Counted from the first letter of the stretch, positions 8,711 to 23,000 are shown. The stretch is DNA of 64,000 bases from Micrasema longulum (GCA_022494885.1 JAGVSM010002843.1:1-64000), one strand, 5' to 3'. Program-made: numbers and translations. Notes: generated by a model not told the origin, from the sequence alone.

Positions 8711-11700
8711 ATGACTACTAAAAAGAAATACTATCTTTTGATTATAATTGGATTCATTCATCTTATTTACTGCGAGAATTCAGAATTGGATTACAATGAG
8801 AGCAGTGATAGGGATATAAGACATGTTTCGAGTAATGATTCCGAGTATTATCTCAAATTCACCAAAAAGTTGACAAACTATTCTAAACTTGTGGCTAAAT
8901 CATTGACATTCAAATGTCAAGTCGTACTGTCAAATTATTATGCCGATTTGATGAATTCAACTTTAAGGTATGAAGACATTCAAAATATTACGGAAAATGT
9001 GCTGCATAAGGTCAAAATTCGGTGGTTAAAGAATAATTCACCAATTGTGTTTAACAAACGTATCACTAAGAAAAAGATTGTGGAAAATGGCACAGTTTCT
9101 TCCTATCTTCGGTTTCGCAATCTGGAAATGGTTGATAAATCATCGTATTCTTGCATCGCTGCCATTGGTAAGAATGAAATACAGTCCGATGGGTATTTGG
9201 ATATTCTGGAAAATCTGGAAGACGAGGACAAAACTATTCCACCATATAAGCCATTATTTACAAACATGGAAACCAATCAAGAACCAACATTTCCCTCAGG
9301 AGTTACGGGAGTATTTTCTGGATTTGAATTTACAAAACAGCATAATTTAACTTCACACGCCATTGATGAAGATAATTCCGATGAAGCAATGACAAAAATT
9401 TTAAATATCGACACTTATTCAAGTAAACAGGCTACCATCTCATATCCTCCCCAAGGAATATGCCAGCCATATACCGGTCTCACTTGTGCCCAGTTTTTAT
9501 ACCAAGAGTATGTGTTTATTCCTTATCCCGCTACTCAAGCTGCCTTTGAAGAAAAACTATCGATGGCTTTTAAGGTAGTAACTTATTCTAACGAAATAAG
9601 TTCGAGCTGCAGGCGTTACGCTTTACCTAGTCTTTGTTTTTCAACATTTCCGATCTGCCAATTTCCAAACGAGACAAACACTTTGTTTTTCCAGCATTTT
9701 GAAGAGCTAAATGAATCGCAAAATAAAATTAAAAAAACTTACCCAACGATTGAACAGGATGATGATTCTGTACTCAAAATAAATTTCGAGAATTTGCCTC
9801 CTAGTGGATTACCACCTCACCTCAGTCCGGCCAAACCTACTTTGAGCTTATCTAATAGAAATTATGATACAAGTTTTCGTGGAAAACGACACGCGTGTCC
9901 GGAATTGGAAATGCATATCGACACGAGAACTAAAAAAACAGTGCTGCACGAAGTTAAATTTGAGAATCCTCAAGATCCCCCGAAAAAGTTCACAGTCTCT
10001 CGATCGACTATTCCTCTTCGTCGTGTCTGCAGAGAGGATTGTAACCATTTAGAAAATGAACTTTGTCAAAAAGAGTATGCTATAGCTAAAAGACATCCTG
10101 AGATTGGACAAAAGTTGACTTTAGAGAAATGCGAAGACCTTCCTCATGATTCCAAAGACTGCTTAAAAATTGAAATAGACAAAGAAATCAGCTCAGAAAC
10201 TTGTTACTGGGAAAAAGGAATTCGGTTTCGTGGAAATATTAGTATTTCTAAATCGGGCCAAGAATGCATCAAATGGTCCGACCAATTCATTCTTAAAATG
10301 GACATTCATCCCGAGCTTTCTGGAGGGCACAACTACTGTCGTAATCCCGGAGGGAAAGAAGCTCAGCCATGGTGTTATGTTACAGGAAAAGACAACATTC
10401 AAGAACAATTATGTGATATTCCTAAATGTTCTAAAAAAATATGGATGTATATCATTTTTAGTATGGTTGCAGTTTCCTCGATAATATTTTTCTGCTTAAT
10501 CTTTATTTGTTGTCGGCAGAGAAATTCCAAGCATAACACAGCAGCCATCAGAAACATAAATCTACCGAATGCTGATAAAAATATATATGGAAACTCGAGG
10601 TTAAACTCACCCATTGAATTAAATGAATTGCTCGCTGGGCAAAATCCAAATTCTCGATCTAATGGAATATTGCGCGTACCGCAGTTTACGTTATCGCAGA
10701 TTAAATTTGTGGAAGAATTGGGCGAAGGCGCTTTTGGAAAAGTTTACAAAGGAGAGCTGTCCAAAGACAATGAAAAAATCTTTGTGGCCGTCAAGGCCTT
10801 AAAAGAAAACGCATCCCATAAAACTCAGCAGGATTTCAAAAGGGAGATAGAACTGATTTCTGAATTGCGCCATGAAAACATTGTTTGTATTCTGGGTGTG
10901 GTTTTAAGAGAAGAGCCTTTATGTATGCTTTTTGAATTCATGGCAAAGGGAGATCTGCACGAGTTCTTAATGGAACAAGCGCCTCCTATGGGATCGGGAC
11001 TCTCTCCAACTCAATTTCTGCTGATTGCTAAGCACATTGCTTCCGGAATGGAGTACCTAGCAGCTCATCACTATGTGCACCGAGACCTAGCTGCCCGAAA
11101 TTGTTTGGTGGCTGATAATCTCATTGTTAAGATATCAGACTTTGGTCTATCTAGGGATATATACAGCTCCGATTATTATAGGGTGAGATCTAAAACTAAC
11201 ATTTTTTTATTCAAATATAATCATGTTTTCAAATATTCTCCAAGGAAATACTATAATTTTAAACAAATATACTCAAAATACCATCAATTGCAAATTTCAG
11301 GTTCAATCGAAATCGCTTCTTCCTGTTCGCTGGATGCCACCAGAATCTATATTGTATGGGAAGTTTACTACTGAAAGTGATGTTTGGTCGTACGGTGTCG
11401 TTTTATGGGAAATTTATAGCTATGGTCTTCAACCATACTATGGGTAAGAATGTATAAATATTTACCTACCTGCTATGTATAATATTTCAACTATAAAATT
11501 TAAATCTGTCTTTCTTTAGCAAAAAATTGCTATGATGTTGAAAATATTTTTCAGAATACAGATATTCTTTCTTTACAATTTTTTTTGGAGAGTTTAAATA
11601 AAATATCCGCTGAATACACTCATCGTATTCATTTATAAAATTCAGAACATGGTATATAAAATAATGCAGGAATTAATAGTTTTCCATTACATCATACGAG

Positions 11701-14542
11701 AGTTCCTCGGAGTTGTCATCTTGGTCTCCTTCTTTTTAATATATATTTAAATTGAAAAATTTTCTAACGGTGAAAACTTGATGATTTAAAAAAAATATAT
11801 TTATTAACTACATTATACATACATTTGTTAAGGACAGAGACACAGTTTATAGCGACACAATCAGGAACGACCCATGTCTGTTAACTTGCTCCGACTCGCT
11901 AGAAAATCCGTGTTGAGTCGGGGCACTTGTAATGATATTAAAAATTACAGCCGAATACCGATCGATTAAGTGAATTTTGTTTCAATGAACAACATTTAAT
12001 AATTGGATTTAATAATAGATTATACCTGAATATTAATAAGTGCTATCACATGTCTTTTAGTCGCGAACGCTTTCCAGTATTTTACAATTATATAAATAAT
12101 ATTGCGGTTCAATTCATTAATGATCTTGACGTCACATTTGATAGAAAACTTTCATTTTCACAGCAATGTTAAATGATTTCAAATATGGCAATGCGAATTC
12201 TGGAACAATGAGTTTGTCATTAGATTAAGAAATATTTTAACAGAATTAGTTTAATTAAATTATTGTATTGCTCACTAGTGAGGTCTCAGAATATGCATCT
12301 CAAATATACCTATTTATACCTATTTAAAATACCTATTTATAATGTAAATATAGATAACTTAGAGGAGGTCCAAAGAAAGTTCATACAATACATTGACTAT
12401 AAAATAGGTCTACTCCTTTCTGAGATATCATATTTAATTTATATAAACGCCCAGAGGGTTTTTACAAGTATGGTTACAAGTATAGATAAAATATATAAAG
12501 TAAGGAATAAAATATAGCATTTGATACATTCAAATACATATTCCTACATATAACTAGTAAGAATATAAAGACGACATGATGTATATAAATATTGTAAAAC
12601 ATTTAAATGAATCAATATACCCAGTAAGAAAAACTTACAAACAAAAGTGTTGCTATACTAACACAGTTGTAAGCGGGTAGAAAAGAAAATTATTTACATG
12701 CTTTTAAATAACTAGATGCATCGTAGCTGATGATGTTACACTACATAATATTGCGAACAATGTTATAAATTGTCCTTGCTTGGTAAATAAAATACACTTT
12801 AGGATTCCATTTAAGACCACCAGGCTTAGATATACTTTCTACACAAAATCCTTTCAAATAAACTACGCTTAGTTTTTTCCATTAGTGCCTTTTCACCTAA
12901 ATGACAACAAATTCAATTATCTTTTTCATATATTTAATACTTTTCCTGCCATAATCAAATAAAAAATTATGTCAAGTTCAACATAATTAGTATTCAACAA
13001 AAATAATGGTAAAATTACTCACTCTTTTACTACTCAATTGTTATGTATATTGGTCAATGTACTTTTTTTTGTTTGTATAAGTAATGTATATAAATGTTAT
13101 GTGTGTGAATTACACACTTAAATAACTTTGTTGTTTTTTATTATTGTATTTTTTAAAAACTATTCATCTTTATTATATTTTTAATTGATTATCTTTATAT
13201 ATTTTATAATCTTTACTGTGTAAGAGGCATAACTGCCACCTATATTGTAAAAGCTTTCTGGGAGTTTAATGTATAAAAAGTCAAAATAATAGTATGCTGT
13301 ATTATATTTTCACCATTTTCAGACACAGTAATCAAGAAGTCATATCATTTGTTAGAGGAAGACATCTATTACAAACTCCTACAGATTGTCCACCTAATGT
13401 CATGGCTCTAATGAGGGAGTGTTGGCACCAGACACCATCTAAAAGACCGAACTTTACTTTAATAACACAAAGGTAATAATAATGTCAAGAAGAAATAATG
13501 AAAATACCTTTTCCATTAATTTAATTTCGTTCGCAATCCCAAAATTTATTAGTTCTTGCCAGAGTGGCCTTACTTAATACGTGTATTTTATTCACATAAT
13601 CCACATTGATAAAGTCAGATTCTGAGTTTAGCTTTAACCTTAACCATCTTCATTGTCATATCAAAAACTCCATACCTACAACTACATAAAGTCTATTCGA
13701 GATTACATTAAAATACATACTGATTTCGAGCATTTATCGTGATGAATATTTGTGTGTCCGGGCGGATGAAAAATACAGTACTGAAAAGGAAATCGAGTGG
13801 AGGTATATCCGCCTCATAGTTTAGTGGTTGGCACATTTTCCTACCATGCTTGAGGTCGAGGTCTCAGGTTAGATTTCTGGTAGGGTCAACGTGAAATATT
13901 TGCATTTATAATAGTTTTGCGCTGCAATATTTCACTGTCCCTGGACTGGCACCTGAAGTCTGAAACTGATCATCTTACCTTCATGTAACAGATAATCAAA
14001 ATACGAAGCATCTAGTATACTAATGCAGCGCCCTATGCACCATAAGGTGCGGATAGGGGTACGATAAAGCATGTAGCATGTTACTACTTTTATGCATAAT
14101 TAATTAAATGTATTTTGGCTTTCTTTTAATCATAAATAGACACTTCTTTAAAGTCGTTAATCAAATCTGCAGATTATCAGGCTGGCTACGCCCCAACGGT
14201 GGTCTGTACAGTGACATGACTTCTGACTCGTCCTCCAGCCAGCGTGTGGCTCTCTGCCCAGGAGACCCCCGGGAGCGTGTCCCCCTCATAGGGGCCCACT
14301 CCTCTTCCAACGGCTCCCTGTCCACGCTGCCCAGGAAGCTTAGCATCGCTGGCTCCGTCCGTAGCCACACTTCCGCTCGCCTCATGATGTCCAGTTCCGA
14401 TGTCACCTCCAGCTCGGACAACTGTGAGTCCAATGTCAAATTAAAGAAATCTAGCTGCGGGTCTCTTCTGGAATCCGGCGATAGAGGACAGAAAGATACC
14501 ATTGTCAAAATACCGACATTGTCTCAACCCTACGATATATAA
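8711..14542 (+). CDS. Ror: Ror-type receptor tyrosine kinase (Ig-Frizzled-kringle-kinase)
   Basis: Four coding exons, 8711-11182, 11301-11443, 13323-13472 and 14173-14542, join in frame to 1044 residues. Domains in order: signal peptide (about 1-21, [15 protein letters not shown]); Ig-like domain (C69, W105, C148 with YSC); Frizzled cysteine-rich domain from C251; kringle (C498-C573, with PWCYVTG); transmembrane helix (about 577-601); tyrosine kinase from about 664 with GEGAFG (671-676), K695 in [12 protein letters not shown] (H790-D792) and DFG (810-812). The activation loop has the YxxxYY triad (Y818, Y822, Y823), and RWMPPES follows in exon 2. The tail is Ser-rich and ends at PYDI. ROR receptors bind Wnts at the cell surface and act in Wnt/planar polarity and neural development. 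All catalytic residues are present, so it is predicted active. The nearly whole ectodomain and most of the kinase lie in one exon of 2472 bases. Paralogue choice (Ror rather than Nrk) rests on kinase similarity recalled from Drosophila. Confidence 0.9.
11444..12029. other. Ror intron 2, left part, nothing recognised
   Basis: This AT-rich intronic sequence includes a GC-richer patch at 11850-11930 of unknown origin. The region to its right is the LINE remnant. Confidence 0.3.
12030..12960 (+). pseudogene. Decayed jockey-like LINE reverse transcriptase C-terminus
   Basis: Broken translations on the plus strand include [48 protein letters not shown] and [17 protein letters not shown]. They follow the order found in jockey/CR1-group LINEs just after the reverse transcriptase (KC..MSF, DLGV..D.KLSF, LY.SLVRS, IE.VQ+KF..Y). 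Several stops and shifts show that it is dead. It lies inside intron 2 of Ror in the sense orientation. Confidence 0.6.
13750..14070 (+). mobile_element. tRNA-related SINE, family B
   Basis: The core TAGTTTAGTGGTTGGCAC is followed by a degraded B-box region (GTCTCAGGTTAGATTTC). The body contains GAAATATTTGC, TATTTCACTGTCCCTGGACTGGC, ATCTTACCTTCATGTAACAG and GCGCCCTATGCACC. Family members with the same order lie at 28670-29062, 31450-31800 and 61890-62180. It sits in Ror intron 3. Confidence 0.6.
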
Positions 14543-14693
14543 AGAAGTTGTTTTGTATCTGCGAGACTATTTATACTGATAGACTTCAAAAAAGTGTTTG
14601 CATGTTTGTTACTAAATACTTCTTTCCATATTCTGGTGTTTCTAAAGTTTTTTCTTATTATAAGCATGTATCTTGGCTATATTAAATTTCATG

Positions 14694-14699
14694 AATAAA
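14694..14699 (+). terminator. Candidate Ror polyadenylation signal
   Basis: AATAAA lies 152 bases after the Ror stop codon and is the first canonical hexamer in the 3' sequence. It is only a candidate; further hexamers follow. Confidence 0.4.
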
Positions 14700-17024
14700 A
14701 CTTAGCCATACTAAACTTGACACTAATCAAATAGACTGATAGAGATTGTCAGCGAAAAATAATAAAAACCGAGGTATTACCTATATCTATTTGTATATAT
14801 TGAGTATACAGTTTATTCCTGTATTCTACTTTTGATCCAAAGGTTGTTTTTTACTAGTCTGTGGCTATTATAATAAGACATCTTGATGTTTTTAAAAAAG
14901 TGCGAGTTGTAGCGCTGAGTACTAATTTTGATGGGCGTGTTTCTAAAAAAATATTTGCAATATCTCGTATTATGTGCAAATTTGTTTCATTAGGAAATGA
15001 GACCGATGTTATTGATCTTCAAATCATTACATCACTTATCTTATAATATGATGTTGAAAATATCCTACAAGTCCTTAATTGTCTATATGCATAGCGCATT
15101 TTATAATGCAACGTGAGGGATCTTTCATAAAGACTGATTTTAAATGTATAAAAAAACTGTTGTCACATTATTTATTGCGTATAAATTAATCCAGATTATA
15201 TAGTAGAAACTTAGATCTGAGACCGGCCATTCTATTTGGACTTGTAGGGCATTTTAAATTATTGTAAAAATCAACCAAAAATTTGTGACATTTGATGTCC
15301 ATAATACCATCGAAAATAACTCGTGAGAGGCAGATTCTCAGTGTTTTATGTTAGTATTATTAATCCTAATTAAATTATTATTTATTTTAAGTATTAATTT
15401 ATAAAATAAGCTATTGTTTGTAACAGGGAGATTAAATTAATGAAAATAAGATGCATACATTCTGGATTAGTTTAATCAAATATCGTACCACCATCCCTGT
15501 ACAAAATCATCATAAAACACGTCCTGTCAGTATACAAATATATAAAACAAAAATTATGTGCATCCCTCAACTTTTATGTTTGTTGTTAGTAATATTCGAA
15601 ATCATAAAAATACCTCCTAAATCATATTTATCGGGATCATAATATTATTTTATTAAAAGATAAAGAAACAACCTTACTAGGTCCATCTTATCTTTGAATT
15701 TGTTATGATTTTTATTTCTATAGTTAAGGAAATCAATAATTTACAGTACGTTTTTATTTATTTTAATATTCTGAAGCTATATAATTAATATCACAATATT
15801 GTGAAGAGAATAATATTGCTCAAGTTCAACATATCCATATTTTAATTGCAATATCTATTTGCATATAAATAATTGCGATGAAAAATAAGTTTAAAATGTA
15901 TCGTGTAATCATACAGCTGGTGTTTTGTATTCTTTGAATATAAGATTTGGAATAATAAGCAGGAGGTCATTATGTGCAATAATTTTATAAGCTTGCCCAA
16001 GTATATCAATATCCACTAATCATTATTGATATTGTTTCTTTTTTTGCATACACATGTTCACACTGCACAATTATGATGTACATATTATAATATTATGAGC
16101 CAATAATAAAATATTACCCATGTTTTTGTTTGTATGGGATTAACTATTTTTCAACTTTTTATCGTAAATTAATAATATTCTTTACATTTTCTTTGAATAA
16201 ATACTACTTGCAGTGTTGTACTTTACTGAGATATTTTTTGTATTGAAAAATATTTAAAAAATACTGCTTAATTGAAATAATATGAAAACTATTTTTTATC
16301 AAAATACTTCGGTATTCTTTTTTTGGAAAATGTTTTCTCTTATCAATTGAACATTCTATGTCCTAAAATCATAGTAATTGGTATGCAAATAATTAAATGC
16401 ACTTATTAATTGTAAAATGATAAATAAATTTATTAAGAAGATACCTAAATTTTCATAAAGCTTAACTTTCAATAACAGCTTATGAATTGCTTAAAAAAAT
16501 GCAGATTATATTGCCACAATGAAATTTATTTTATTTAATCTCTGGCACTTTTATAACTTATTTATTTTCTTTTAAAATACACTAATATGATTGAAATTTG
16601 TGCATATTTTAGCATTAGAAATTTACTGTACAGTAAACTTTGTGGTATTGATTTATTATTGTTAAAAGTGAATTTACAGAAAGTAGTTTGCAAAATACTA
16701 TTTACATGAGCATTTATTATCATACAAGTATTTTAAAAAATGCCCATGAGTGAAATACCCAAATAACTTGCAAATCATTGCATATGCACCAGGAACATAT
16801 AATGCTGAAATTAATTATTGTCATTAAATAATTAAAAATGCATTTATCAAGTTATTATCTAACATAATAATGATTTAACTGTCACTGTGAGTTTTTATAT
16901 TTTGTTGTATCCTATTTTCAGGTTATTATAGGTATATTTACACTACTTGATATTGTGTCCTTTATAGTTTTATTGAATTATGTTCTCCAATTAAAAAAGA
17001 CTGAAATAATTTATTTTATTTGTA
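14700..17024. other. AT-rich sequence between Ror and patsas, no gene seen
   Basis: The sequence is very AT-rich and open frames are short (for example 15451-15642) with no family features. Its first part may be alternative Ror 3' UTR. Confidence 0.4.
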
Positions 17025-17100
17025 TTTATTATTATCGCAGATAATTTATATAGCGCCGTTTTTGTGAAAATCACCTCAAGGGCGCTGCATTATTCATGTG
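17025..17100 (-). repeat. LINE 3' tail with AGCGCC stem-loop
   Basis: TATTTATTATTATCGCAG is followed by ATAGCGCCGTTTTTGTG and ACCTCAAGGGCGCT. The same tail lies beside a LINE C-terminus at 50930-51010, and alone at 53009-53085 and 55893-55955. AGCGCC and GGCGCT can pair around the loop. Confidence 0.6.
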
Positions 17101-17734
17101 TTTCAAATGTCCGAAACCATAGAAATGTGATTTAAATATGTTTTATTTGAGGAAAATTCCTCAAACTTCTACAAAATATTTTACGCCGATTAGTTTTTTA
17201 GCTTGGGTACTTTGTACAACCACTTAAAAATTGTATTCCACTTTTTTTCTTTGTGTTTTTTCAAAACTTTTTTGAAAGGTTCATTAAAATACATAAAAAA
17301 ATAATGATCATGTATTCATTACTGTTGTGAAGTATTATTATTATAAGACATTTTCTATACATCTAATTTACTTTGTATGTATGACGTGGTTGGATTTTCT
17401 TATTTATAAATAGTATTATTTTGGTGTTGATGGCATAACGATCCAACCATAATACATATTTATGTAATATGCCTATGTAGTATTACAGTTAAATATGTTG
17501 TATACTAATTATATAAATAATATTTAATGTCGGATCATTATGTTCTCACATTCAGTTTTTATACATTTTTATATTAAATTTTTTTCTGGAAATATTTTTC
17601 GTGTTTTATTTGTATTTTTTGTTTCACAAAGCCAAAATCACAGAACAGTTATTCGATCACACATATGATATTAAATATGTTTTACTAGGCAATAATCTTC
17701 AATTCCGTAAACATCATAGGTCTTAATGCCTAGT

Positions 17735-18145
17735 CTATATTCCCTTCTCTGAGAGGTTCTCCGTTTTTGTTGAATTATCTTTCAATCTATCCTTTCTATA
17801 GAGTTGAATCCAGTACTTGTTTTTAACGATTTGAATATATGTATGTATATTTACTCGAAATATTTTTCATAAATTAAACTGATCTAAGAAGCAGTATAAA
17901 CGTTTCAAAGTATTTTCAGGCATTTACAAATATGTGATAAAATTCTGTTGTCTCACCCAGAACAGTGAGGGTTTTAGCTCTTTTACTATAAAAAAAAACA
18001 ACTGATGTAAGAATTAAAGAAATATGGATCTTTAAACATAAACAGAATAGTGAATTTTACACAGCCAATGAAAGTTCATAAGCCCTTTATTGCATTGACT
18101 TTCATATACCTTTCTCTTAGAGGTTCTCCATCCAGAGGCTGAAAT
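17735..18145 (+). repeat. Degraded copies of foldback family F
   Basis: CCCTTCTCTGAGAGGTTCTCC at 17740-17762 is followed by the family tail GAATCCAGTACTTG (17808). Another arm, TTCATAAGCCC...TTTCTCTTAGAGGTTCTCCATCC, lies at 18075-18133. Both are diverged from the perfect copy at 44673-44795. Confidence 0.45.
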
Positions 18146-18677
18146 ATTCGTCAGCCTTTAAATCTTTTGAGACATGAGTGGTTTTCTGCAGAAATAAAAT
18201 ATTTATCTGTGAGCATAAAATACACTTTATTGCTATTATTATAAGGTAATGATGGATAGCATTATATAAACATTTGAACAAAAATGTTTCACATTAACAA
18301 ATAGGCAAATAATCTAAGCTTACTGAAGGAGTTTTGTTAAGCTTTATATTTTATTTGAATTATAAAATAAACAAAATGGGGTTCATTTTATTGTCAGCTT
18401 AATTATTTCACATCTACCATCATTTAATATCTTATCATAATACCGAGCTGATCACAGTTCTCATTCAACTTGACACTAAAGCAATAAAGGCAAAGAAACA
18501 ATTCCCTAGTAAATTCTATCTTCATTATTATTTGTCTATCTATACGGTCATTCAATCAATCGGAACACAATAAGTAGTTTCTTTTAATCAAATATGCAAC
18601 AACAAAAAAAAACATTGATATGTATACCATTAGGGTTTAGTTAATTGTACATATTTAATGTAATTAAAAGTAAACCC

Positions 18678-18967
18678 TAATATATTACAATGAAATAACT
18701 AAAAAAAATTGAATGTAGCACTATTTAAAAAAATTAATAACCAACTAGTTAATTACAAACTAACATGATATAAAATTTACACGGTGAGGGTAGAGTGGGT
18801 GTGGCTAAGGGAAAAGAGAGGGGGTAGAAACTGAGGGTTTATGTGTGGATTTAGGGAGAGGGAACATAGAAGAAGGCATTGTATTTTGTCGAAACTAGTT
18901 GGTTATCAAATTATAAAAAATAAAGTGGTACATACAGAAAACAAAGTTATTTAATTGTAATATATTA
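18678..18967. repeat. Imperfect inverted-repeat element
   Basis: TAATATATTACAATGAAATAAC at the left is mirrored by GTTATTTAATTGTAATATATTA at the right. Inside, TTAATAACCAACTAGTT is mirrored by AACTAGTTGGTTATCAA. The centre (18780-18850) is purine-rich on the plus strand. There is no coding capacity. It looks like a MITE, but no target duplication could be fixed. Confidence 0.5.
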
Positions 18968-20056
18968 GAAAATAATGTTCCACAAAGTTAGTGCTTCAAA
19001 TATTAAAAATATTATAAGTGAACTCATTAATTTGAAAAAATCACATAAGGCATTGCAGCATTAAAAATAAACATTTCCTTGTGAGGAGATTTTGTGTTTT
19101 TTTCAACTTTTGCCCGTTGTTTTGGTACATGAATGAAAAAGAAACATAAATAATGATATTACAGCATATGAAAACTGTTTTTATTATAATACACATAAGT
19201 TTTAGTTAGAAAAACAAAAAAATACTGTTAACTATTTTTCTAAAATCCAAATCCCGCACAAGAGTTATAGGTTCTGCTATTATTTATTTTTATTTGAACA
19301 ATCATAATAATCCCTGGAACAAGAAACTGTAAAGCTTTTAGAGTTTGTTTGAAATAGATTGATTTTGTTCAATTTAGTGAATTAAATATTTATTGCTGTA
19401 TGTTTGGGTTATGATTTTTATTTAATGATCAATCATCATAAATTGTAAGCTGACGCTTAGCAAAAATACCTGAGGATGAAATAATTTTAGCAATTTTGTA
19501 ATATCTAATTATTTAAAAAAACACCTTTGTCTGATGAAAAGCAACTTAAAAGTTATTTCTTGTGTTACATTTTTATTTAAAAACAGAGATTATTTCCAAA
19601 AATCCTATTCAATACAATGTGTTGGGAGAAAATATATCAATTACTAAACTAGCATTTTCTAGAAAAAAGAAGTCATAGTTAGGTCATAATATTGAAATAC
19701 TTTATAAAATATTTTGCAATACATAATTTCTTTACTTTTACAATAATTTCAAACAAAAATACATTTTTACATCGATTGGACTTTATATTATTTTTAATAT
19801 GTTGAATACATAGGGTATGTTAGATAATGTAACGATAAATGTACATAATTAAATAGAACAAATGTGTAATGTAAACACTTATACTATATGGGAATATTAT
19901 GTTATAAGACACGTAATTCAAACCCAAATTTATGTTTCACAAACCTCATATATATCATTAAAATATCACAATTTGTGCTCAGAATTGGCGTGAGGCAATA
20001 TAGTAGCTAGAAAAGCGTTATGTTTGCATGAAGCCACACTTTCACTGTGAGGTTCA
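18968..20056. other. AT-rich sequence downstream of patsas, no gene seen
   Basis: This probably includes the patsas 3' UTR, which lies at lower coordinates on this minus-strand gene. No repeats or exons were recognised. Confidence 0.35.
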
Positions 20057-23000
20057 TCAAAGTTGGTCCTCATTAAGAACATCCTGTTCTTCATACTTAT
20101 CCGGAAGACAAACAAAAAATTCTATTAAATTGAGGATCGGTCCTCTAGAGAAAGGATTTTGATATCTTCCTCTTTTATCTCTCAGGTATGGATATCTTTT
20201 ATAATTAAACATTTCATTTGTTGTGAGATTCATACAGGCATGAAGGATCTGGAATATTAAAATAAAAATTAATAGTTTTTTAATAAAATTAGTACTTTCA
20301 TATTATGATGTGTGAATGGATCAAATATGTACTTACAGATGTGCAGGTAAATATCCAACCTAATCCACAAAAAACGACTGCTTCGAAGAGTCCCAGAATG
20401 TATAACAGTCCAAATCCTTCAATCATCACACAGTAGCAAGCAAAATATATTGTAAAGGAACAATTTATGGCTATGCTCATTACAAATAAGAAGAACCACA
20501 TTCTGTTGCGCAACCCCACACAGTTGTAAATGAAAGGACAGTGGTGATCAAAGTATGATACACAGCGGTTACAAACTCGGCAATGTTTGGCTCTCAAGGG
20601 CCTCAAGCATCGACAGCTGTGGCACAAGCGTGATAATGTAACATTCCTTTTCTTCCATTTGTCAAAATAGGGGATCTGTTTGATTGCTCTGTAGTATGTA
20701 TCTGAATTTAAAGGTATGTATCCTGGATCTCTTCGATTAGCTATTATCCAACTTAACCACATGACAATATTCCAATAAATAAAACAGTAATGCGACCTCC
20801 TGAGGCTATTCCATGTTATTGGTATGCACTGTAAAATAAAAACATCAGTCATAAATAGATTATTTTACTTATGTATAAACATTTACAGAGTCAAGTCATA
20901 TTTTTTATTTATTTTTTTGGAAAAACAACAGTAAATTTATAAACAATTCATGTTATAATATAGTGTATGAGTCTAATTAAAGTTTTTCACGACTATATAA
21001 TACTTATTGTAGACATACTAATGAACAGATGAAAAAATAAAAATATGTATGAGTAAATAATAATATATAAAAAATAACATTCGAGATGGTTAAATTAAAT
21101 AATAATAATTTAGTTCCCAAAGCGTTAGGAGCATATATACTGTGACTTACCCGAATAATATACATAGGGTAACCCCATAGAAGAACAGATATTAAAAAGA
21201 GTAGAAGTGGTCCTTTGGAGTCTCCGGCACCTCCAAAGAGGAGTCCCCATAACTCTGATATTGGTGGAAACCATCGACTCTTCTTTTTCATTTCTGATTG
21301 AAGCATTTTCACAACTTCTGTATGACGGTGGCTTTGAGCTAACATAAGCGGAGTTTTACCATTTTTATCTCTAGGCTCCAGTTCTGTTTTTATCTGAAAG
21401 TGTTTCATTAGAACAATAACTTAACAAACATATTTTAACTATCTAAATTGACTGCTTAACACACTTAAAATAAAAACTGAACTTGTTAATTGAATAAAAA
21501 AACTTGTATACTATATGCAAGAAAAAACTATAGCTCAGTTGTATTGACTGTGGCAATATGATTATTTCAAATAGTTTATATCATATCGCCGCGGGTAACC
21601 CCATTGAGGTCACATTATTTTTATTGTGAATTATTGTTTATAATGTGAAAAAAAAAAAAATGCATATAGTTACAGTTTTTACCTTTTCACACAATAACTT
21701 CACACATGTCAGATTTCCACTAAGACATGCCAAATGAAGAGGGGTGGAGCCAAAATTATCTGTTTTGTGCAGATCAACTCCTGAATACATAAGGAGCCTG
21801 ATGAGGTCAGCGTGACCTTTGTAGGCAGCCCAGTGTAAGGCTGTGTCACCATTAATATCTGTTAGGTGAGTCAGGGCTCCCATACCAAGGAGATATGCTG
21901 CAGTAGCAGTTCTTCCATACATGCACGCAGTCATCAGAGGAGTCAAACCTGTAAGAGAGAAAAAAACATTATTCATTGAATTGTGACATTTAACAACAAT
22001 ATTCGCCTAATCAACAAAGTTATTTTGAAAATGCTTAATATAATCAATTAATTTTACATTTATTGCAACCTCAAACATTTGGGTGGAATCCAGCCTTGCC
22101 TACAAATATTTAGATATGCTCAAAATAACAATATAACCCACCAACTTCAAGCCTTATTTTTGAGATTGGGTTTTTTAAAGTTTTTTTGTGTATCTAAATA
22201 TTGATTATTTTTAATAAATGTACTTATATTTTTTAACAAAGATAGAGAGAGAGAGAGAACCTTTAGAAAAGTGGAAAAAAGAAAAAAGGAAATTGAGCAT
22301 CTACAGAGCTTATCCCTTTGGCTGATAAAGTTATCACCAATCTGCATATGTTTGAACGTACATCATTATCCCTTTTTCCTCATCCAGTGGTGCATAGGGT
22401 ACTGTATTGGTAAACCAAAATGCAGCCTAGTTCGATCAACTTTTAGATGAAGGTAAGGTAATCGGTCTTATGTTTCAGGTGCCAGTCCGGGAACAATGAA
22501 ATATTGCAGTTCTAAAAACCTTCTAAATGAATCTTTCACGTTTGTTCTACCAGGAATGGAACTAAGGACCTCAAGAATGGTAAACGAACACATCATCCAC
22601 TATACCGGACTTATCCCCACTTGTTCACACTTATTCAGGACAAAAGTCCAAAAATATTTAAAAAAATAGAAAATATAAATAGACTCCAACTAGAAAATAA
22701 TTTGGTTATTTGCATCTTAAAAATGGAATCACGATTTGACAAAATTGTTAAAAAATAAAAGGGCACAGAAATTATTGTATTTTTATTGTACAGTATGGCC
22801 AAAAGTACTTGATTTTTTCTTTTGATTTGCTTGCGACCGTGACCACCCCAAGCAAGGCTTTGCAGCCCCCCAGGGGGTCACGATTCATGACCCATAGGCT
22901 GAAAAATACTGTTCTTAATTCATCAAGAACAAGAGACACCTTTAAAATCGGCAGCATTGACGTTGACTCCTGCCTGCAACAGCACTTGCACAACAGCGGC

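Noticed and set aside
9045..10614. Several open frames on both strands inside the first Ror exon (for example 9045-9350 plus, 9848-10048 minus)
   Set aside because: They are shadows of the long Ror frame, which carries all the domain motifs.
14161..14508. Minus-strand frames opposite the last Ror exon
   Set aside because: They arise from the Ser-rich, GC-richer Ror tail in antisense and show no motif.
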